Assembly: GCA_023410715.1 (NCBI GenBank)
Contig: JAEYPN010000007.1
Location: 1-57,001, forward strand
Direction: 5' to 3'
Source of the DNA: Bacillota bacterium
Lineage (GTDB): Bacteria; Bacillota_I; Bacilli_A; Izemoplasmatales; UBA1188
Length of the DNA: 57,001 bases
Both the position numbers and the translations under genes were made by a program. Below are positions 8,620 to 19,091 of this stretch, piece after piece (positions within the stretch are counted from its first letter, which is position 1; the number at the start of each line of letters is the position of its first letter). A model generated the notes under the pieces. The model was not told where the DNA came from and made no database searches. It saw only the letters and a program-made list of their open reading frames with translations.

Positions 8620-11600
8620 ATGAAAAAAATTACCTTAGAATTATTTACTTTATTTTTAGCTATAACCTTATTTTCTTGTGGAAAACAAAAAAAAATATCG
8701 AAACCAGATGTTAACCTATGTGATAATGTTATATCTTGGAATAAGATAGAAGGAGCAACTACTTATAAAGTAAAAATTAATGGGAAAGTAGTTGTAGAAA
8801 CGGAAGAATTATCATATGAGTTTATTCCAACTGATGTTGGTTTATACTCTATTATTATTACAGCAACTAACGGGCGTGAATCTTCTGATAGTGCAAAGAT
8901 TTTATATGTTTCATCAAGTATGATTATAGATAGTCCATTCATTATCATTAATGGTAATACGATATCTTGGAATGAAATTGAGAATGCTTCTAGTTATGAT
9001 GTTTATGTTAATGATGAATTAAAAGCAAACGTTATTAATCCCTCATATGAGTTTGATGATACATTTAAAGGAACTAATAAAGTATATGTTAAAGCTATTT
9101 CATCTAATAATTTATATGTTAATAGTACTAAGAGCAATATTATTTACTATAACGTATCAAACAGCTTTCTAGATGCTCCTATTATTACAATTAATGAAAA
9201 CATTGTAAGTTGGGATTCTGTTCAAGGAGCTTCTAGTTATAACGTTTATATAGATGGAAAACTCATAAAAAACATTACTGAAACAAACTATACTGTTTCT
9301 ATTTCTAAAGTCGGTGAATATAAAGTTACTGTTGTTGCCGTTTCAAGTGATGTTATTACTTCCAATAGTAATTATAGTAATGAAGTAACATACACTAAAA
9401 ATCAAACTTTATTACAAACTCCAGTTATTTCTAATATTGATGATTTAGTGAGTTGGGATGCAGTTCCTAACGCTACTTCTTATGAAGTTTATGTTGATGG
9501 TCAATTAATTGAAACAATAAATGATGTCTTATATGAAGTAGTATCAACAAATGGAAATCATGAAGTATATGTTATAGCTACATCATCAAACAGTAGTTAT
9601 GCATCAAGTCTTTCAAGCAATAAATTAATAATAAATGTAAAAGAAAAAGTTTTAGCTGCTCCGGTTATTAAAGTTTTATATGATACAGTTAGCTGGGATG
9701 CGGTTGCTGGTGCTAATTCATATTTAGTTTATGTTGATTCATTAGAACCAGTTGAAGTTGAAGAAACTTCATATATTGTTTCAACTTCTTCAAGCATTAA
9801 AGTTGTAGCTAAAAATGGAACTATTAAGAGTTCTGATAGTAATACAGTTAATGTTTCAATAAAAGGTTTTGAAACTTCATCTGAAGTAGTAGCTGGTGAA
9901 ACATTTACTGAAAAAATTGTTTTAGCTAATGAAGAGATTGCTAAAGTACATATTGAAGATACTAACACAGAATACGTATGGTTAACTTTCTTTGTAAAAG
10001 CTACAAAAGAAGTGACATATAGAGTGTTGTTATCTGATGAAAAGAATAAAGTATTAATTGATTGGAATAAAATTGGAGGGCAGGTTATTGGTAAATCTTA
10101 TTTAAACGGCCCAACAACAGGAGAAACAACAATTGATTATGAATATGTATCTTTAAGATTAGATTTACTAGATGTTAATTTTGATGGAGAATATGATTTA
10201 ACTTTTGAAACAAAAGATACAACAGGTATATTAAGTATTACTGGTATTAAGGTAACTCAAATGTTATCAGATAAATATTCAATGAAGAATAATAAACAAG
10301 AATTTGTATTTGCTGATAATGTAAAAGTTGGTGACTTTGGTATTTTAGAATCTGATATTGGTACTACACCATATTATTATTCTAACTTTGTTACTTACGG
10401 AATTCAAAAAGTATATTGGGGTAACTGGTTAACATTCAGTTATTCAAATCTAACAGCAACAACTGACCACTATAATTACAATGATGATAATAAGTATCAA
10501 GCAATGACTAGATACTTACAATTTGCTGATTTAGGCAATGCAAATAATTATCAAATTAAATTCTTATATGGTAATGATGGAAGAGAATCCCATATGTTAT
10601 GGAAGTTCACTGCTTATGATCATACAACAAAACAAACTTACATATTAAAGGATTGGTTTGTATGGGCAAGTCCTTTAACAGGTGAAAACTATATTACTTT
10701 TGACTTCGATAAAGATGCTTCAAAAGCTATCAGCGGAAAAACCGTATTATTTACTATACAATGTCAAACACAAAGTGGAGAAATAGGTAATGCTAACCGC
10801 TTATTTATTCATGACGCTGAAATAACAACTTATGTTAATCCAAAATCTAGCGAACCGTGGACAGTAGCTGAAGGCGCAAATGGTTCAATATGGAACTCTA
10901 CAGAAGTTGTTAAAATTGGTTCTGAGACAATGATTGGTCGTCTTGTTTTAAAAGGTAATGAAAATTCGGCAATTTTAAGTACTAAGATTGATTCATCTAT
11001 CACTTCTAATGGATATATCATTTTTTATGCAAAAGCTGCTTTATCATCATCAGTTGGGGTTAGTCCATCTACAATGATGAAGTTATCAATGACAATAAAC
11101 GGGCACACATACGTTTTGATTGATTGGTATAAACTTGGTGGAACATCATGTTTAATTAATAAAAATAACGCTTCAGGAAATCCAAATCAAATTATTATGA
11201 ATGATTCATATGAATTATTTATGATCAGTCTTGATAACATTACATTTGACTATGCTGGGAAAGATGTAATATTTAAACTTGAGCAAAAAGATAGTTTAGA
11301 TGGCAAGGAGCAAGAATTAAGCATTATTGGATTTGATATTTCAAGACACGATAGTATTGTATCTTGTAGTTCAACATATCAAGGTATGGCAAACTGGGCT
11401 ACAAACTGGAACTCATATTCACCTTTTGGTGATTATCCAATTCCGGGCGGATGGTATCGAGTTTGTGCTACTAATACAGATGCATATGGTTATTATGGAA
11501 CAAGTACAACAACATCATTTGAAAACTTAAAAGAAAACGACACGTTAAAGTTTAACTTTACATATGGAAACTACGGGAACTATGGATCATGTTTACAAAA

Positions 11601-11838
11601 GTTAATTACAATTGATCCTGAAACTGGTAAAGTATATAACTTAATAGATTGGGAATTCTTATCTTATCCAGGTGGTGGAGATATGAATTACTCTAGAACT
11701 ATTGATAAAGATATTGCTAATGCTTTAGCAGGAAAAACAAGTGTTCTACTTGTTTGGCAATTTTCTAATACTAAAAAAATTGACTCTCCATCTGATAATA
11801 GACTATATTTTAGTCAAATTGGTTTTGTAATTGAATAG
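8620..11838 (+). CDS. Modular lipoprotein: five FN3-like repeats and four jelly-roll-like modules
   Basis: Surface lipoprotein of 1072 residues with an LFSC lipobox (Cys20). Five FN3-like repeats cover about 28-425. The C-terminal two thirds hold four related beta-rich modules of 130 to 160 residues. Each has an IDW- or KDW-containing strand (LIDWNKIGG, LKDWFVW, LIDWYKLGG, LIDWEFL) followed some 40 residues later by a segment like GKTVLFTIQ and a closing strand ending in I. This layout recalls carbohydrate-binding jelly rolls, but I recognise no named family. There is no catalytic motif. It sits between the GH127 gene and the GxGYxYP-like gene, with 20 and 11 base gaps, as part of the same operon. 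Confidence 0.7.
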   Translation: MKKITLELFTLFLAITLFSCGKQKKISKPDVNLCDNVISWNKIEGATTYKVKINGKVVVETEELSYEFIPTDVGLYSIIITATNGRESSDSAKILYVSSSMIIDSPFIIINGNTISWNEIENASSYDVYVNDELKANVINPSYEFDDTFKGTNKVYVKAISSNNLYVNSTKSNIIYYNVSNSFLDAPIITINENIVSWDSVQGASSYNVYIDGKLIKNITETNYTVSISKVGEYKVTVVAVSSDVITSNSNYSNEVTYTKNQTLLQTPVISNIDDLVSWDAVPNATSYEVYVDGQLIETINDVLYEVVSTNGNHEVYVIATSSNSSYASSLSSNKLIINVKEKVLAAPVIKVLYDTVSWDAVAGANSYLVYVDSLEPVEVEETSYIVSTSSSIKVVAKNGTIKSSDSNTVNVSIKGFETSSEVVAGETFTEKIVLANEEIAKVHIEDTNTEYVWLTFFVKATKEVTYRVLLSDEKNKVLIDWNKIGGQVIGKSYLNGPTTGETTIDYEYVSLRLDLLDVNFDGEYDLTFETKDTTGILSITGIKVTQMLSDKYSMKNNKQEFVFADNVKVGDFGILESDIGTTPYYYSNFVTYGIQKVYWGNWLTFSYSNLTATTDHYNYNDDNKYQAMTRYLQFADLGNANNYQIKFLYGNDGRESHMLWKFTAYDHTTKQTYILKDWFVWASPLTGENYITFDFDKDASKAISGKTVLFTIQCQTQSGEIGNANRLFIHDAEITTYVNPKSSEPWTVAEGANGSIWNSTEVVKIGSETMIGRLVLKGNENSAILSTKIDSSITSNGYIIFYAKAALSSSVGVSPSTMMKLSMTINGHTYVLIDWYKLGGTSCLINKNNASGNPNQIIMNDSYELFMISLDNITFDYAGKDVIFKLEQKDSLDGKEQELSIIGFDISRHDSIVSCSSTYQGMANWATNWNSYSPFGDYPIPGGWYRVCATNTDAYGYYGTSTTTSFENLKENDTLKFNFTYGNYGNYGSCLQKLITIDPETGKVYNLIDWEFLSYPGGGDMNYSRTIDKDIANALAGKTSVLLVWQFSNTKKIDSPSDNRLYFSQIGFVIE

Positions 11839-11849
11839 GAGGAATAATC

Positions 11850-14834
11850 ATGAAAAAATTATTGTTCATTTTTGTCCTAGTATCTTTTTTAACTCTTGTA
11901 TCTTGCAATAAAGAAAAAAGCACAATTTACGCTCCATCAATTGGTTCTGATAAGGATAACAATATTATCTGGACTAGTGTTAATGGTGCAACAAGCTATG
12001 ACATTTATGTTAATGGTGAACTATACAAAAATGTAACAAACAATGAACTTGAAGCATTCATACAAGTAGGGAGTTATCAAATTTATGTTGTCGCAAAAGA
12101 TGATTTAGGAAATGCAAGTGAAAAAAGCGCAACCATTTCTTATACAGTAAGTGAAAAGAATTATCACATTTCTACTTTACCTTCTGAATTTGATTACTTT
12201 AAACATAACAAATTAGGCTCAAAAATCTATATTGTTGATATTAGCTTATTGTCAAACGATGAAGTTTTATTATTAGAGTCTCTTCAAGGAATTTTAGTAA
12301 ATAAAGGTGTTTCATTATATTTAAAGAACGAAAACAACAATTTTAACTTTTCAAATTTCTATACAAAAGTTATGACTACATCAGAAATGATTAATTATGC
12401 AAAAGAAAACTCATTAGTTAAGGGATATATTTTTACATCACAAGCTAAGCTAAATGTTGCAAAAACTGTATGTAACTACTATGAATCAGTCATTGTTACG
12501 AATAGTACATTAAGTTTTGCTCAAGGATTAACTCTAATGTTTAATGCTGATACAGATGAAATATCAACAGCTATCACTGAATCATTAAATAAAAACATTG
12601 TTGTAACATCAAATTATTATACGGATTTAGGTATTGCTAATAATTGTTTATTCACAACAGATGTTTCTATTGCTTCTTCCTATGACGTTGTCTTAGGAAA
12701 TGGACCAGCTAAATTTTCCCTAAATGGTTCAGAGAAGAACTTAAGTGTTTTGGAAACAATCGAAATATTAGACGAAGTTTCAAAGGGAAAAGTTAGTACA
12801 AAGACTAATACTCATTATGTTACAGTTATTTCAAATGAATCAGCATCATACATTTCAAATTCTCGTTACATTAATTTATTGGAAGCAAATCTAGCTCCTG
12901 TTATTATGAATGGAAGAGATTACTATGTTTCTAGCGATTTATTAACAAATATTAAATGGAATAATTTATCAAATAAAGAAAAAAGCGATTATACAGCTTT
13001 AATTAACATTATGATGTCTAATATTGGCTCTGAATATCTTGTTTTAAATAAAGAAAATAAAGACGCTTTATCAAACTTAGCATATATGGATAGTGTTAAG
13101 GGGGGTATAATTAAAGGAAGCAAAGAGATTACTTGGTTAAACAATAAGCCATTTGTTGGATGCTATGAATCTTTAACAGAAGAAAACTATAAAGACCTAG
13201 CTGCAAAAGTTTCTAATTCATCAAATGACGTTAATAGCATTGATTCATATACAATTATTGATGGTTCAAAAGCCGATAAAGAAACATTAGAAAAATTCTA
13301 TTCATCTTTAAATACTAATGTTACTATCTTAAGAACTGATGAATTAATGAAAACAATCCAAGCAAATGTTGACAAATATAACAAAGAAATTACATTATCA
13401 AATGATATATCAACAATCTATCTTACTCCTAACCATTTAGAATACGATATGTTTGGAATTAGGTATTCTTCACTAAGTTCCTCATTATATTTTTTATTTA
13501 CAAACTCTTTATCGGGATTTGAATCTCGCACATCATCTAATACTTCAATTGGAATTAATAATGGTGTTTGTGTTATGAATTATTCAAATGGAAAAGATAA
13601 GAATTATATGTATCAAAGAATTACCTTACCTTCATGGGATTCAATCTATCTAAATGTTGATTTCCAGAGTTTTAATCGTTCTGAATGTAAACTTATTTTA
13701 TATTTTCCTTCATTAGATAGATTTGTTACTTTGTTAGATTCTACAATTTACGCAAAAGCGTTAGAGAATTTTTCTTTTGACTTATGTCAATTAGGATTTG
13801 ATGTTAAGGGGCTAGAAGTTGCAATTATCATTGATCAAGCATGTAGTCCTAACACATATAAGCAATTAATAGTTGATAACATAGCTATTTCAAAAACAAA
13901 AACTAGAGAAGATGTTTTTGATTCTAAATCATTAGAAATAAATGATTCTCAAACAATAAATCTAGAAGATGGTATATATACAAATGGCAAAACAATTTAT
14001 AATGATGGCTTAGTACTATTTGCATCAACGAAGACAGTTTATGATGATGCTTTATCAAATATGAGTGTAAAAGTTCGCCTACCATATAATCAGAACGGTT
14101 CATACTCATTATCTTTAAATCTAACTGATGTTAACAATGCATTATATCGAGTTAGAGTATTAGATAAAACATATATTAATAACTTAGTATTACCATGGAC
14201 ATATATAAATGGAGATACTAATGTATCTTTTGATATCTCAAACTATATGGGACAAGATGTTATTATCTATGTTGAATTGTCAAATAAAGATTACACAGAA
14301 TCATCGTTTAAAATTTCATCACTTGTTATCAATAAATCAAATACTAAATACTACTATCAAATTGGTAAAAAGGAAACATTCCAAGGAACAAGCAATGTTT
14401 GGAATCTAGAAGGCTGGGTATTAAATGATGATTGTACTTATGGCGATTTAACTAGTGAATCAGGTTATGGCTCATTAAGGCTTGATGGTTCTAATGGTGG
14501 TGTATTTAACCCTGATTTAGTAATTGCTCAAGCTAACAAATCATATCACTTAACAACAAATAATACATTATCATTTTACGCCCGTTCTGGTGGCCCAACA
14601 AACAGCACATATATTAGAGTTAGAGTATTAGATGAAAATGGCACATATCATATTGTAAAAACAACTAACTCAATAGAAGAAGGTTGGGTATTAGTTAATG
14701 GTGAACCATGGGTTAAGTATTCTTTTAACCTAAGTTCTTTTGCTAATCAAAATGTTACTATATTTATTGACCAAACAGATCATGGTAGTGGCATAGGTGA
14801 AATTGCCTTCATTGACACATTAATAATTGAATAG
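11850..14834 (+). CDS. Lipoprotein with FN3-like repeat, GxGYxYP-like region and jelly-roll-like modules
   Basis: Surface lipoprotein of 994 residues (LVSC lipobox, Cys19) with one FN3-like repeat (about 27-105). The next 450 residues contain segments such as LLLESLQGILVNKG, VKGYIFTSQAKLNVAKTVC and YDVVLGNGP. These recall the N-terminal region of GxGYxYP proteins, a family of putative glycoside hydrolases often found in polysaccharide loci. I did not find the C-terminal GxGYxYP signature, so activity is uncertain. The last 450 residues form three jelly-roll-like modules with segments such as NYMGQDVIIYVE and SFANQNVTIFIDQ, similar in pattern to those of the preceding gene. It is in the operon, 8 bases before the GH172 gene. 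Confidence 0.55.
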   Translation: MKKLLFIFVLVSFLTLVSCNKEKSTIYAPSIGSDKDNNIIWTSVNGATSYDIYVNGELYKNVTNNELEAFIQVGSYQIYVVAKDDLGNASEKSATISYTVSEKNYHISTLPSEFDYFKHNKLGSKIYIVDISLLSNDEVLLLESLQGILVNKGVSLYLKNENNNFNFSNFYTKVMTTSEMINYAKENSLVKGYIFTSQAKLNVAKTVCNYYESVIVTNSTLSFAQGLTLMFNADTDEISTAITESLNKNIVVTSNYYTDLGIANNCLFTTDVSIASSYDVVLGNGPAKFSLNGSEKNLSVLETIEILDEVSKGKVSTKTNTHYVTVISNESASYISNSRYINLLEANLAPVIMNGRDYYVSSDLLTNIKWNNLSNKEKSDYTALINIMMSNIGSEYLVLNKENKDALSNLAYMDSVKGGIIKGSKEITWLNNKPFVGCYESLTEENYKDLAAKVSNSSNDVNSIDSYTIIDGSKADKETLEKFYSSLNTNVTILRTDELMKTIQANVDKYNKEITLSNDISTIYLTPNHLEYDMFGIRYSSLSSSLYFLFTNSLSGFESRTSSNTSIGINNGVCVMNYSNGKDKNYMYQRITLPSWDSIYLNVDFQSFNRSECKLILYFPSLDRFVTLLDSTIYAKALENFSFDLCQLGFDVKGLEVAIIIDQACSPNTYKQLIVDNIAISKTKTREDVFDSKSLEINDSQTINLEDGIYTNGKTIYNDGLVLFASTKTVYDDALSNMSVKVRLPYNQNGSYSLSLNLTDVNNALYRVRVLDKTYINNLVLPWTYINGDTNVSFDISNYMGQDVIIYVELSNKDYTESSFKISSLVINKSNTKYYYQIGKKETFQGTSNVWNLEGWVLNDDCTYGDLTSESGYGSLRLDGSNGGVFNPDLVIAQANKSYHLTTNNTLSFYARSGGPTNSTYIRVRVLDENGTYHIVKTTNSIEEGWVLVNGEPWVKYSFNLSSFANQNVTIFIDQTDHGSGIGEIAFIDTLIIE

Positions 14835-14842
14835 GAGCTATT

Positions 14843-17800
14843 ATGATGAAAAAAATATTTATTACATTTTTGGTATTTAATTTATTTACATTTCAAAATT
14901 TAATTAGTGTTCCAAAGACATATTCCGAAGATTATTTAACAATTGAGGATATGTTTGATATTAATAATCTTTATGAAGATCATTCCGGTTGGAAATCACA
15001 ACATGCATCTAGCTATGATATGAGTGAAGGAAACCTAGATGGGCAGTTTTTCTATAAGCAACAAAACATCTGTTACACAACAACAATCCTAGAAGCTGAA
15101 GGACCTGGTGTTGTCACTAGATTTTGGACTGCTGGTTATGCTGAAGACGAAGAAAGAAAAGTCCTTCATATTTATGTAGATGGGAAATTATTAGTAGAAG
15201 GAAAAGCAACTGATTTCTTTAGTGGAAAAATTGCACCATTTATTAAACCATATGTAGGTTATGGTTCTGAAACTGGTGGTGGTGTATATTGTTATGTTCC
15301 TATCGTGTTCAGTAAATCAATTAAAATTACTGCTGAATATGCGAACTATTGGAATATTGATTATACAATCTTTCCGGCAGATACAAAGGTTTTTTCAACA
15401 ACAGTAACTCCTGAACCTGTATTACCATCGTGGTATAAGTCTTTATCACACGATATTAATGAAATTACTGATGGAGTTGTTTTAGAAGGAACAAAAACAA
15501 TACAAGCTAATTCTTCTGTGGTATTATTTGAAGATTCAACTTCAGGCGTTGTTGAAGGATTAAATTTAGTGTTTGATAGATTGCTAACGAAAAACCTTTC
15601 GATGGAGGCATTTAGTGCTTCTGGTAGATGGATTAAAACCGGTGGTTCAATTTCTTTTGATTCATACTTGAATCCAAACAATAATGGTGCATTCTTAAAG
15701 TATCGTATCGATGCAGTGTGGTCAAATCAAGTAGTTGATGTTTTTGTTGACGATGTATTTGTAACAAGAGTTGATTCTGGAAACGGCGATACTACATATA
15801 GATATAAAGACTTATATGCTTATATTCCCTCATCATTAACAGAAGGCAAAACAAAAGTGACAGTCCGCTTAGAAGCGATAAGCGTAAGTGGTATTGATGT
15901 TCCTTTCCTTGATATTTGGTTATATTCAAAAACAGAAGAGGGGACAATTCTTTCAACTTATGTTGATTTATTAAATGGTTCAAGTGAAGTAAATGCTAAT
16001 GTCAAAGTTGTTAATGAAAATGGAAACGGCACAATTAATACTAATTTAGAATCAGATGCATTTAAAATTAACTTAAATGAATATACTTATCCAGAAAACT
16101 CTGAGTCAATAAATAAAACTGTATCAGTAGCTAAAACAAATGGAACTGTTTCATTAAAGTTAAATTTAAGCAATGATTCAAATGTTATTTTAAGGAGAAC
16201 TACTTTAGCGTCTTTATCTCAAAATGCTAATGTTTGGGTAAATGGCAAGAGAGTAGGAACGTGGATTACAACAGATGCTATTACTGATGGTATTTGTGAA
16301 ACATATTATGAAATTAGTAAATCAAGTTTAGTAGATGGAGAAAATATAATTTCTTTTGTTTCATCAAATTTAAACTCATATGCTTCAATTGAAGCTTACC
16401 AAAATGGTTTGTTAGTAGATTCAGTTAATTTTGCAAACGATGAAACTCATTCGTTAACTGGAGCTTTTGAGTTTGTTACTGAAAAATACTCTGGGGTTTC
16501 AACTTTAAAAAAAGAATGGGAAACATTAAAAGAAGAAATTGATTCTGCTTATGATTCTTTCAAATTATTAGATAGCATTAATTTACGTGTTTATTACGGA
16601 AATGATTTAGAACCATCAATTGATGAACCATTAAGTATTTTACTTGCAGTTGGTAAATACAACTTCTATCAAACAAAGTCTATTACTCAAGGAATTGAAG
16701 ATGATGGAACATGTTATTTCTATTTGCCAATGCCGTATAACAATGGTATTAGAATTGAATTGGTTTCTACAAATGAATATATGCCACTTAATTCATTTAA
16801 GTATGCATGCTCTTATTCTGAATTAGAAGATGAATACAAGGAAAATGTTCAATTATTAAAAGTTAAGACAAATCACTATGAACAAACTAAGGAAGGAGAA
16901 CCTCTTGAGTGGTTAAATATAAGTGGTTCAGGAAAACTTGTTGGAATTGAAATCAATGCAACTGGTGCTAAGAGTTTTGAATATCTAGAAGGTGATGAAA
17001 TTGTCTGCGTTGATGGAAACAAGAGCCACGTTTCTTACGGAACCGGGACTGAAGACATTATTAATTCAGCCTGGTATTTTGTAGCTGGTTCATTCACTCA
17101 AGCAATGCATGGTGCCCCTACAGTTGGATATAATGAAGAGGGACAAGGCAATAACTCAATGTATGCTTGGTACTTATTTAATCAATTCAACTTTAGAGAT
17201 TCTATCTATGCAACAGTTGAACATGGCCCTCAAAACTTAACTCATGGAGAAAACACTTATATTACTGCATTTTATTATCATAATGATAAATCTGAAATGA
17301 TTAAAGTTTGTGATATCGATATTAAGTCTGGAATAACATCTTCTGAGATATATTCAGAGATTGAAGGACGTTTAGAAGGTAACTACTCTAACGAATATGT
17401 AACATCTAGAAGAAGAATTTTAGAAGGAAAAGTAACTTATGAAGATATCTTGATTCCTAAAAACAATAACGGAATTATGATTAGGAGATTATTTAGTTTA
17501 GAAAATGTAAATCAACATGTCAAAGTTAGTGTAAATGGAAAGTATGTTGGTATTTGGTTTAATAACTATAATCGTCCTGCTGATCGAATATTACGTTATG
17601 ATGATTTTATTATTCCTGCATCATATACAAATGGAAAAGATAAAATAACAATTGAGTTTGAAACATTAGAAGACTTATCATTTGATGAAGTATCGTATGA
17701 AGTATTTGCAATTGGTTATGATTTAGAAGAAATCGTTGATACTGATAATGATGGAATTGCTGACGAGTTTGATTCTGAAACTATTATCAAGGGGCAAGAA

Positions 17801-18127
17801 GTAATTGCTAAAGTATCATATATGGATTCTTCTTCATTAAGTGTTTCTGTTTCAAAATCATTGTTAACGGATGAAAAAATTAATGAAGTAATTTCTTTAT
17901 TTGGGAATGTTAAAGTTTTAAAAACATTCCATTTAAGTTTTAAAGAAAATGACCAAGAGATAAATTTGTTTAAACAAGCAATAGTTACTTTATCTGGTTC
18001 ATCATACGAAAATATTGTTGTAGTTAGAGTTGATGAAGAGATTAACGTAATTCAAGTTTATGACTTACCATATTTATCATTTAAAACAAGTAATTCTGGT
18101 GATTATCTAGTTTTATACATAAAATAA
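14843..18127 (+). CDS. Exported GH172 (DUF2961) family protein with a large internal insertion
   Basis: Protein of 1094 residues with a signal peptide but no lipobox, unlike its neighbours. Residues about 30-190 match the first half of DUF2961/GH172 (GPGVVTRFW, HIYVDGKLLVEG, GGGVYCYVPI). Residues about 690-850 match the second half (YLEGDEIVCVDG, GTGTED at 733-738, FRDSIYATVEHGPQN). GH172 enzymes act on alpha-fructofuranosides or D-arabinofuranosides. Usual members are 350-450 residues, but here some 500 residues of beta-rich sequence separate the halves. Near 966-980 is a DxDxDGIADxxD calcium-type repeat of the thrombospondin-3 kind. The start at ATG 14843 and the next ATG at 14846 are equally possible. 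Catalysis is inferred from the conserved GTGTED and EHG motifs. Confidence 0.75.
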   Translation: MMKKIFITFLVFNLFTFQNLISVPKTYSEDYLTIEDMFDINNLYEDHSGWKSQHASSYDMSEGNLDGQFFYKQQNICYTTTILEAEGPGVVTRFWTAGYAEDEERKVLHIYVDGKLLVEGKATDFFSGKIAPFIKPYVGYGSETGGGVYCYVPIVFSKSIKITAEYANYWNIDYTIFPADTKVFSTTVTPEPVLPSWYKSLSHDINEITDGVVLEGTKTIQANSSVVLFEDSTSGVVEGLNLVFDRLLTKNLSMEAFSASGRWIKTGGSISFDSYLNPNNNGAFLKYRIDAVWSNQVVDVFVDDVFVTRVDSGNGDTTYRYKDLYAYIPSSLTEGKTKVTVRLEAISVSGIDVPFLDIWLYSKTEEGTILSTYVDLLNGSSEVNANVKVVNENGNGTINTNLESDAFKINLNEYTYPENSESINKTVSVAKTNGTVSLKLNLSNDSNVILRRTTLASLSQNANVWVNGKRVGTWITTDAITDGICETYYEISKSSLVDGENIISFVSSNLNSYASIEAYQNGLLVDSVNFANDETHSLTGAFEFVTEKYSGVSTLKKEWETLKEEIDSAYDSFKLLDSINLRVYYGNDLEPSIDEPLSILLAVGKYNFYQTKSITQGIEDDGTCYFYLPMPYNNGIRIELVSTNEYMPLNSFKYACSYSELEDEYKENVQLLKVKTNHYEQTKEGEPLEWLNISGSGKLVGIEINATGAKSFEYLEGDEIVCVDGNKSHVSYGTGTEDIINSAWYFVAGSFTQAMHGAPTVGYNEEGQGNNSMYAWYLFNQFNFRDSIYATVEHGPQNLTHGENTYITAFYYHNDKSEMIKVCDIDIKSGITSSEIYSEIEGRLEGNYSNEYVTSRRRILEGKVTYEDILIPKNNNGIMIRRLFSLENVNQHVKVSVNGKYVGIWFNNYNRPADRILRYDDFIIPASYTNGKDKITIEFETLEDLSFDEVSYEVFAIGYDLEEIVDTDNDGIADEFDSETIIKGQEVIAKVSYMDSSSLSVSVSKSLLTDEKINEVISLFGNVKVLKTFHLSFKENDQEINLFKQAIVTLSGSSYENIVVVRVDEEINVIQVYDLPYLSFKTSNSGDYLVLYIK

Positions 18128-18136
18128 AACAAAAAT

Positions 18137-18165
18137 ATTACAAAAACGGAGCTTTTTTGTATAAT
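18137..18165 (+). promoter_or_regulatory. Possible internal promoter before the DUF624-like gene
   Basis: ATTACA at 18137-18142 and TATAAT at 18160-18165 with a 17-base spacer lie in the 63-base gap after the GH172 gene. It may start a second transcript covering 18191-24236. Confidence 0.5.
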
Positions 18166-18190
18166 TAATAATAGAAAAGGTGAGAATTTT

Positions 18191-19030
18191 ATGGAAAACA
18201 AAAATAATATTTTTAAGAAAATAATATTTGGATCAGATGAGCCTGAAGAACTTCCTGAAAGCAGATTTAAACAATTTTTTTGGGTTATAAAGGAAAATTA
18301 CGGTAAGTTATTTTTATTTAATGTTTTCACCTTTATTTTTGCTATACCTTTAGTTATTACATTTATAATAATGAGCTATGGAATGAGTCAAACTGATGAT
18401 TTAAGTTTGATATTTAGGTATTATTTTTTCTTTGGATTATTATTAATTCCTTCTATCGTTTTTTTTGGAATCGGATTATCAGGATTATTTTACTCTATTA
18501 GAAAAATGATATGGGTAGAAGAGATTAATATTAAGACATATTTTTTAGGGATTAAAAATAATTATAAAAGATTTATTTTAATTTTTTTAGGGTTAGGAAT
18601 TTCTTTAGAAATAAATCTAATTGATGTGTTTTATTACACAAATTTATCAATATTATCTCCTATTATCAATTACTTATTAATTGGTTTGGGTATTACGCAA
18701 TTTGTTGTTATTTTAATGATGAGTCTTTATCAGATGGGTTTAGAAGTTAGATATAGCACAACCATTAAACAAATGATAAAAAACAGCTTTAAATTATCTG
18801 TTGCGAACCTATTTAAAAATATTATTTTTTTCACTATCGGTTTAATACCTTTTGTTTCTATTGTTTTCATCCCCGGAGTTATTCAAATAATAATTATTTC
18901 TATTGATTTGTTTATAGGAATAGCCTTATTTGTTTTAATTATTAGCGAATACTTATGTTATGTGTTTGACAAAGAAATTAATAACAGTTTATATCCTGAG
19001 TATTATTTAAAAGGATTAAAAAGGAATTAA
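18191..19030 (+). CDS. DUF624/YesL-like polytopic membrane protein
   Basis: Membrane protein of 279 residues with about six hydrophobic segments (near 35-60, 75-105, 130-150, 155-185, 205-230 and 232-260). The soluble start and the pattern LFLFNVFTFIFAIPLV, then GLFYSIRKMIW, fit the DUF624 family. Its founder YesL lies in the rhamnogalacturonan utilisation cluster of Bacillus subtilis, and family members commonly sit in carbohydrate loci; their function is unknown. The gene has a good GGTGAG site before ATG and follows a possible promoter. It is the only integral membrane protein of the locus. It is longer than usual for DUF624 (about 200-220 residues), so the family call is moderate. Confidence 0.45.
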   Translation: MENKNNIFKKIIFGSDEPEELPESRFKQFFWVIKENYGKLFLFNVFTFIFAIPLVITFIIMSYGMSQTDDLSLIFRYYFFFGLLLIPSIVFFGIGLSGLFYSIRKMIWVEEINIKTYFLGIKNNYKRFILIFLGLGISLEINLIDVFYYTNLSILSPIINYLLIGLGITQFVVILMMSLYQMGLEVRYSTTIKQMIKNSFKLSVANLFKNIIFFTIGLIPFVSIVFIPGVIQIIIISIDLFIGIALFVLIISEYLCYVFDKEINNSLYPEYYLKGLKRN

Positions 19031-19091
19031 TTTTTTGTTTTATAAGAAATATTATTATTTATTAAAAATCGGCATTTTGGAGGTTGTTTAA

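Noticed and set aside
15645..15656. AAAACCGGTGGT inside the GH172 gene as another operator copy
   Set aside because: It lies inside coding sequence and only half of the palindrome matches.
18128..18165. ACAAAAA...TTTTTTGT as terminator between the GH172 and DUF624-like genes
   Set aside because: The stem is only A-T pairs and its T run coincides with a plausible promoter spacer, so termination is unlikely.
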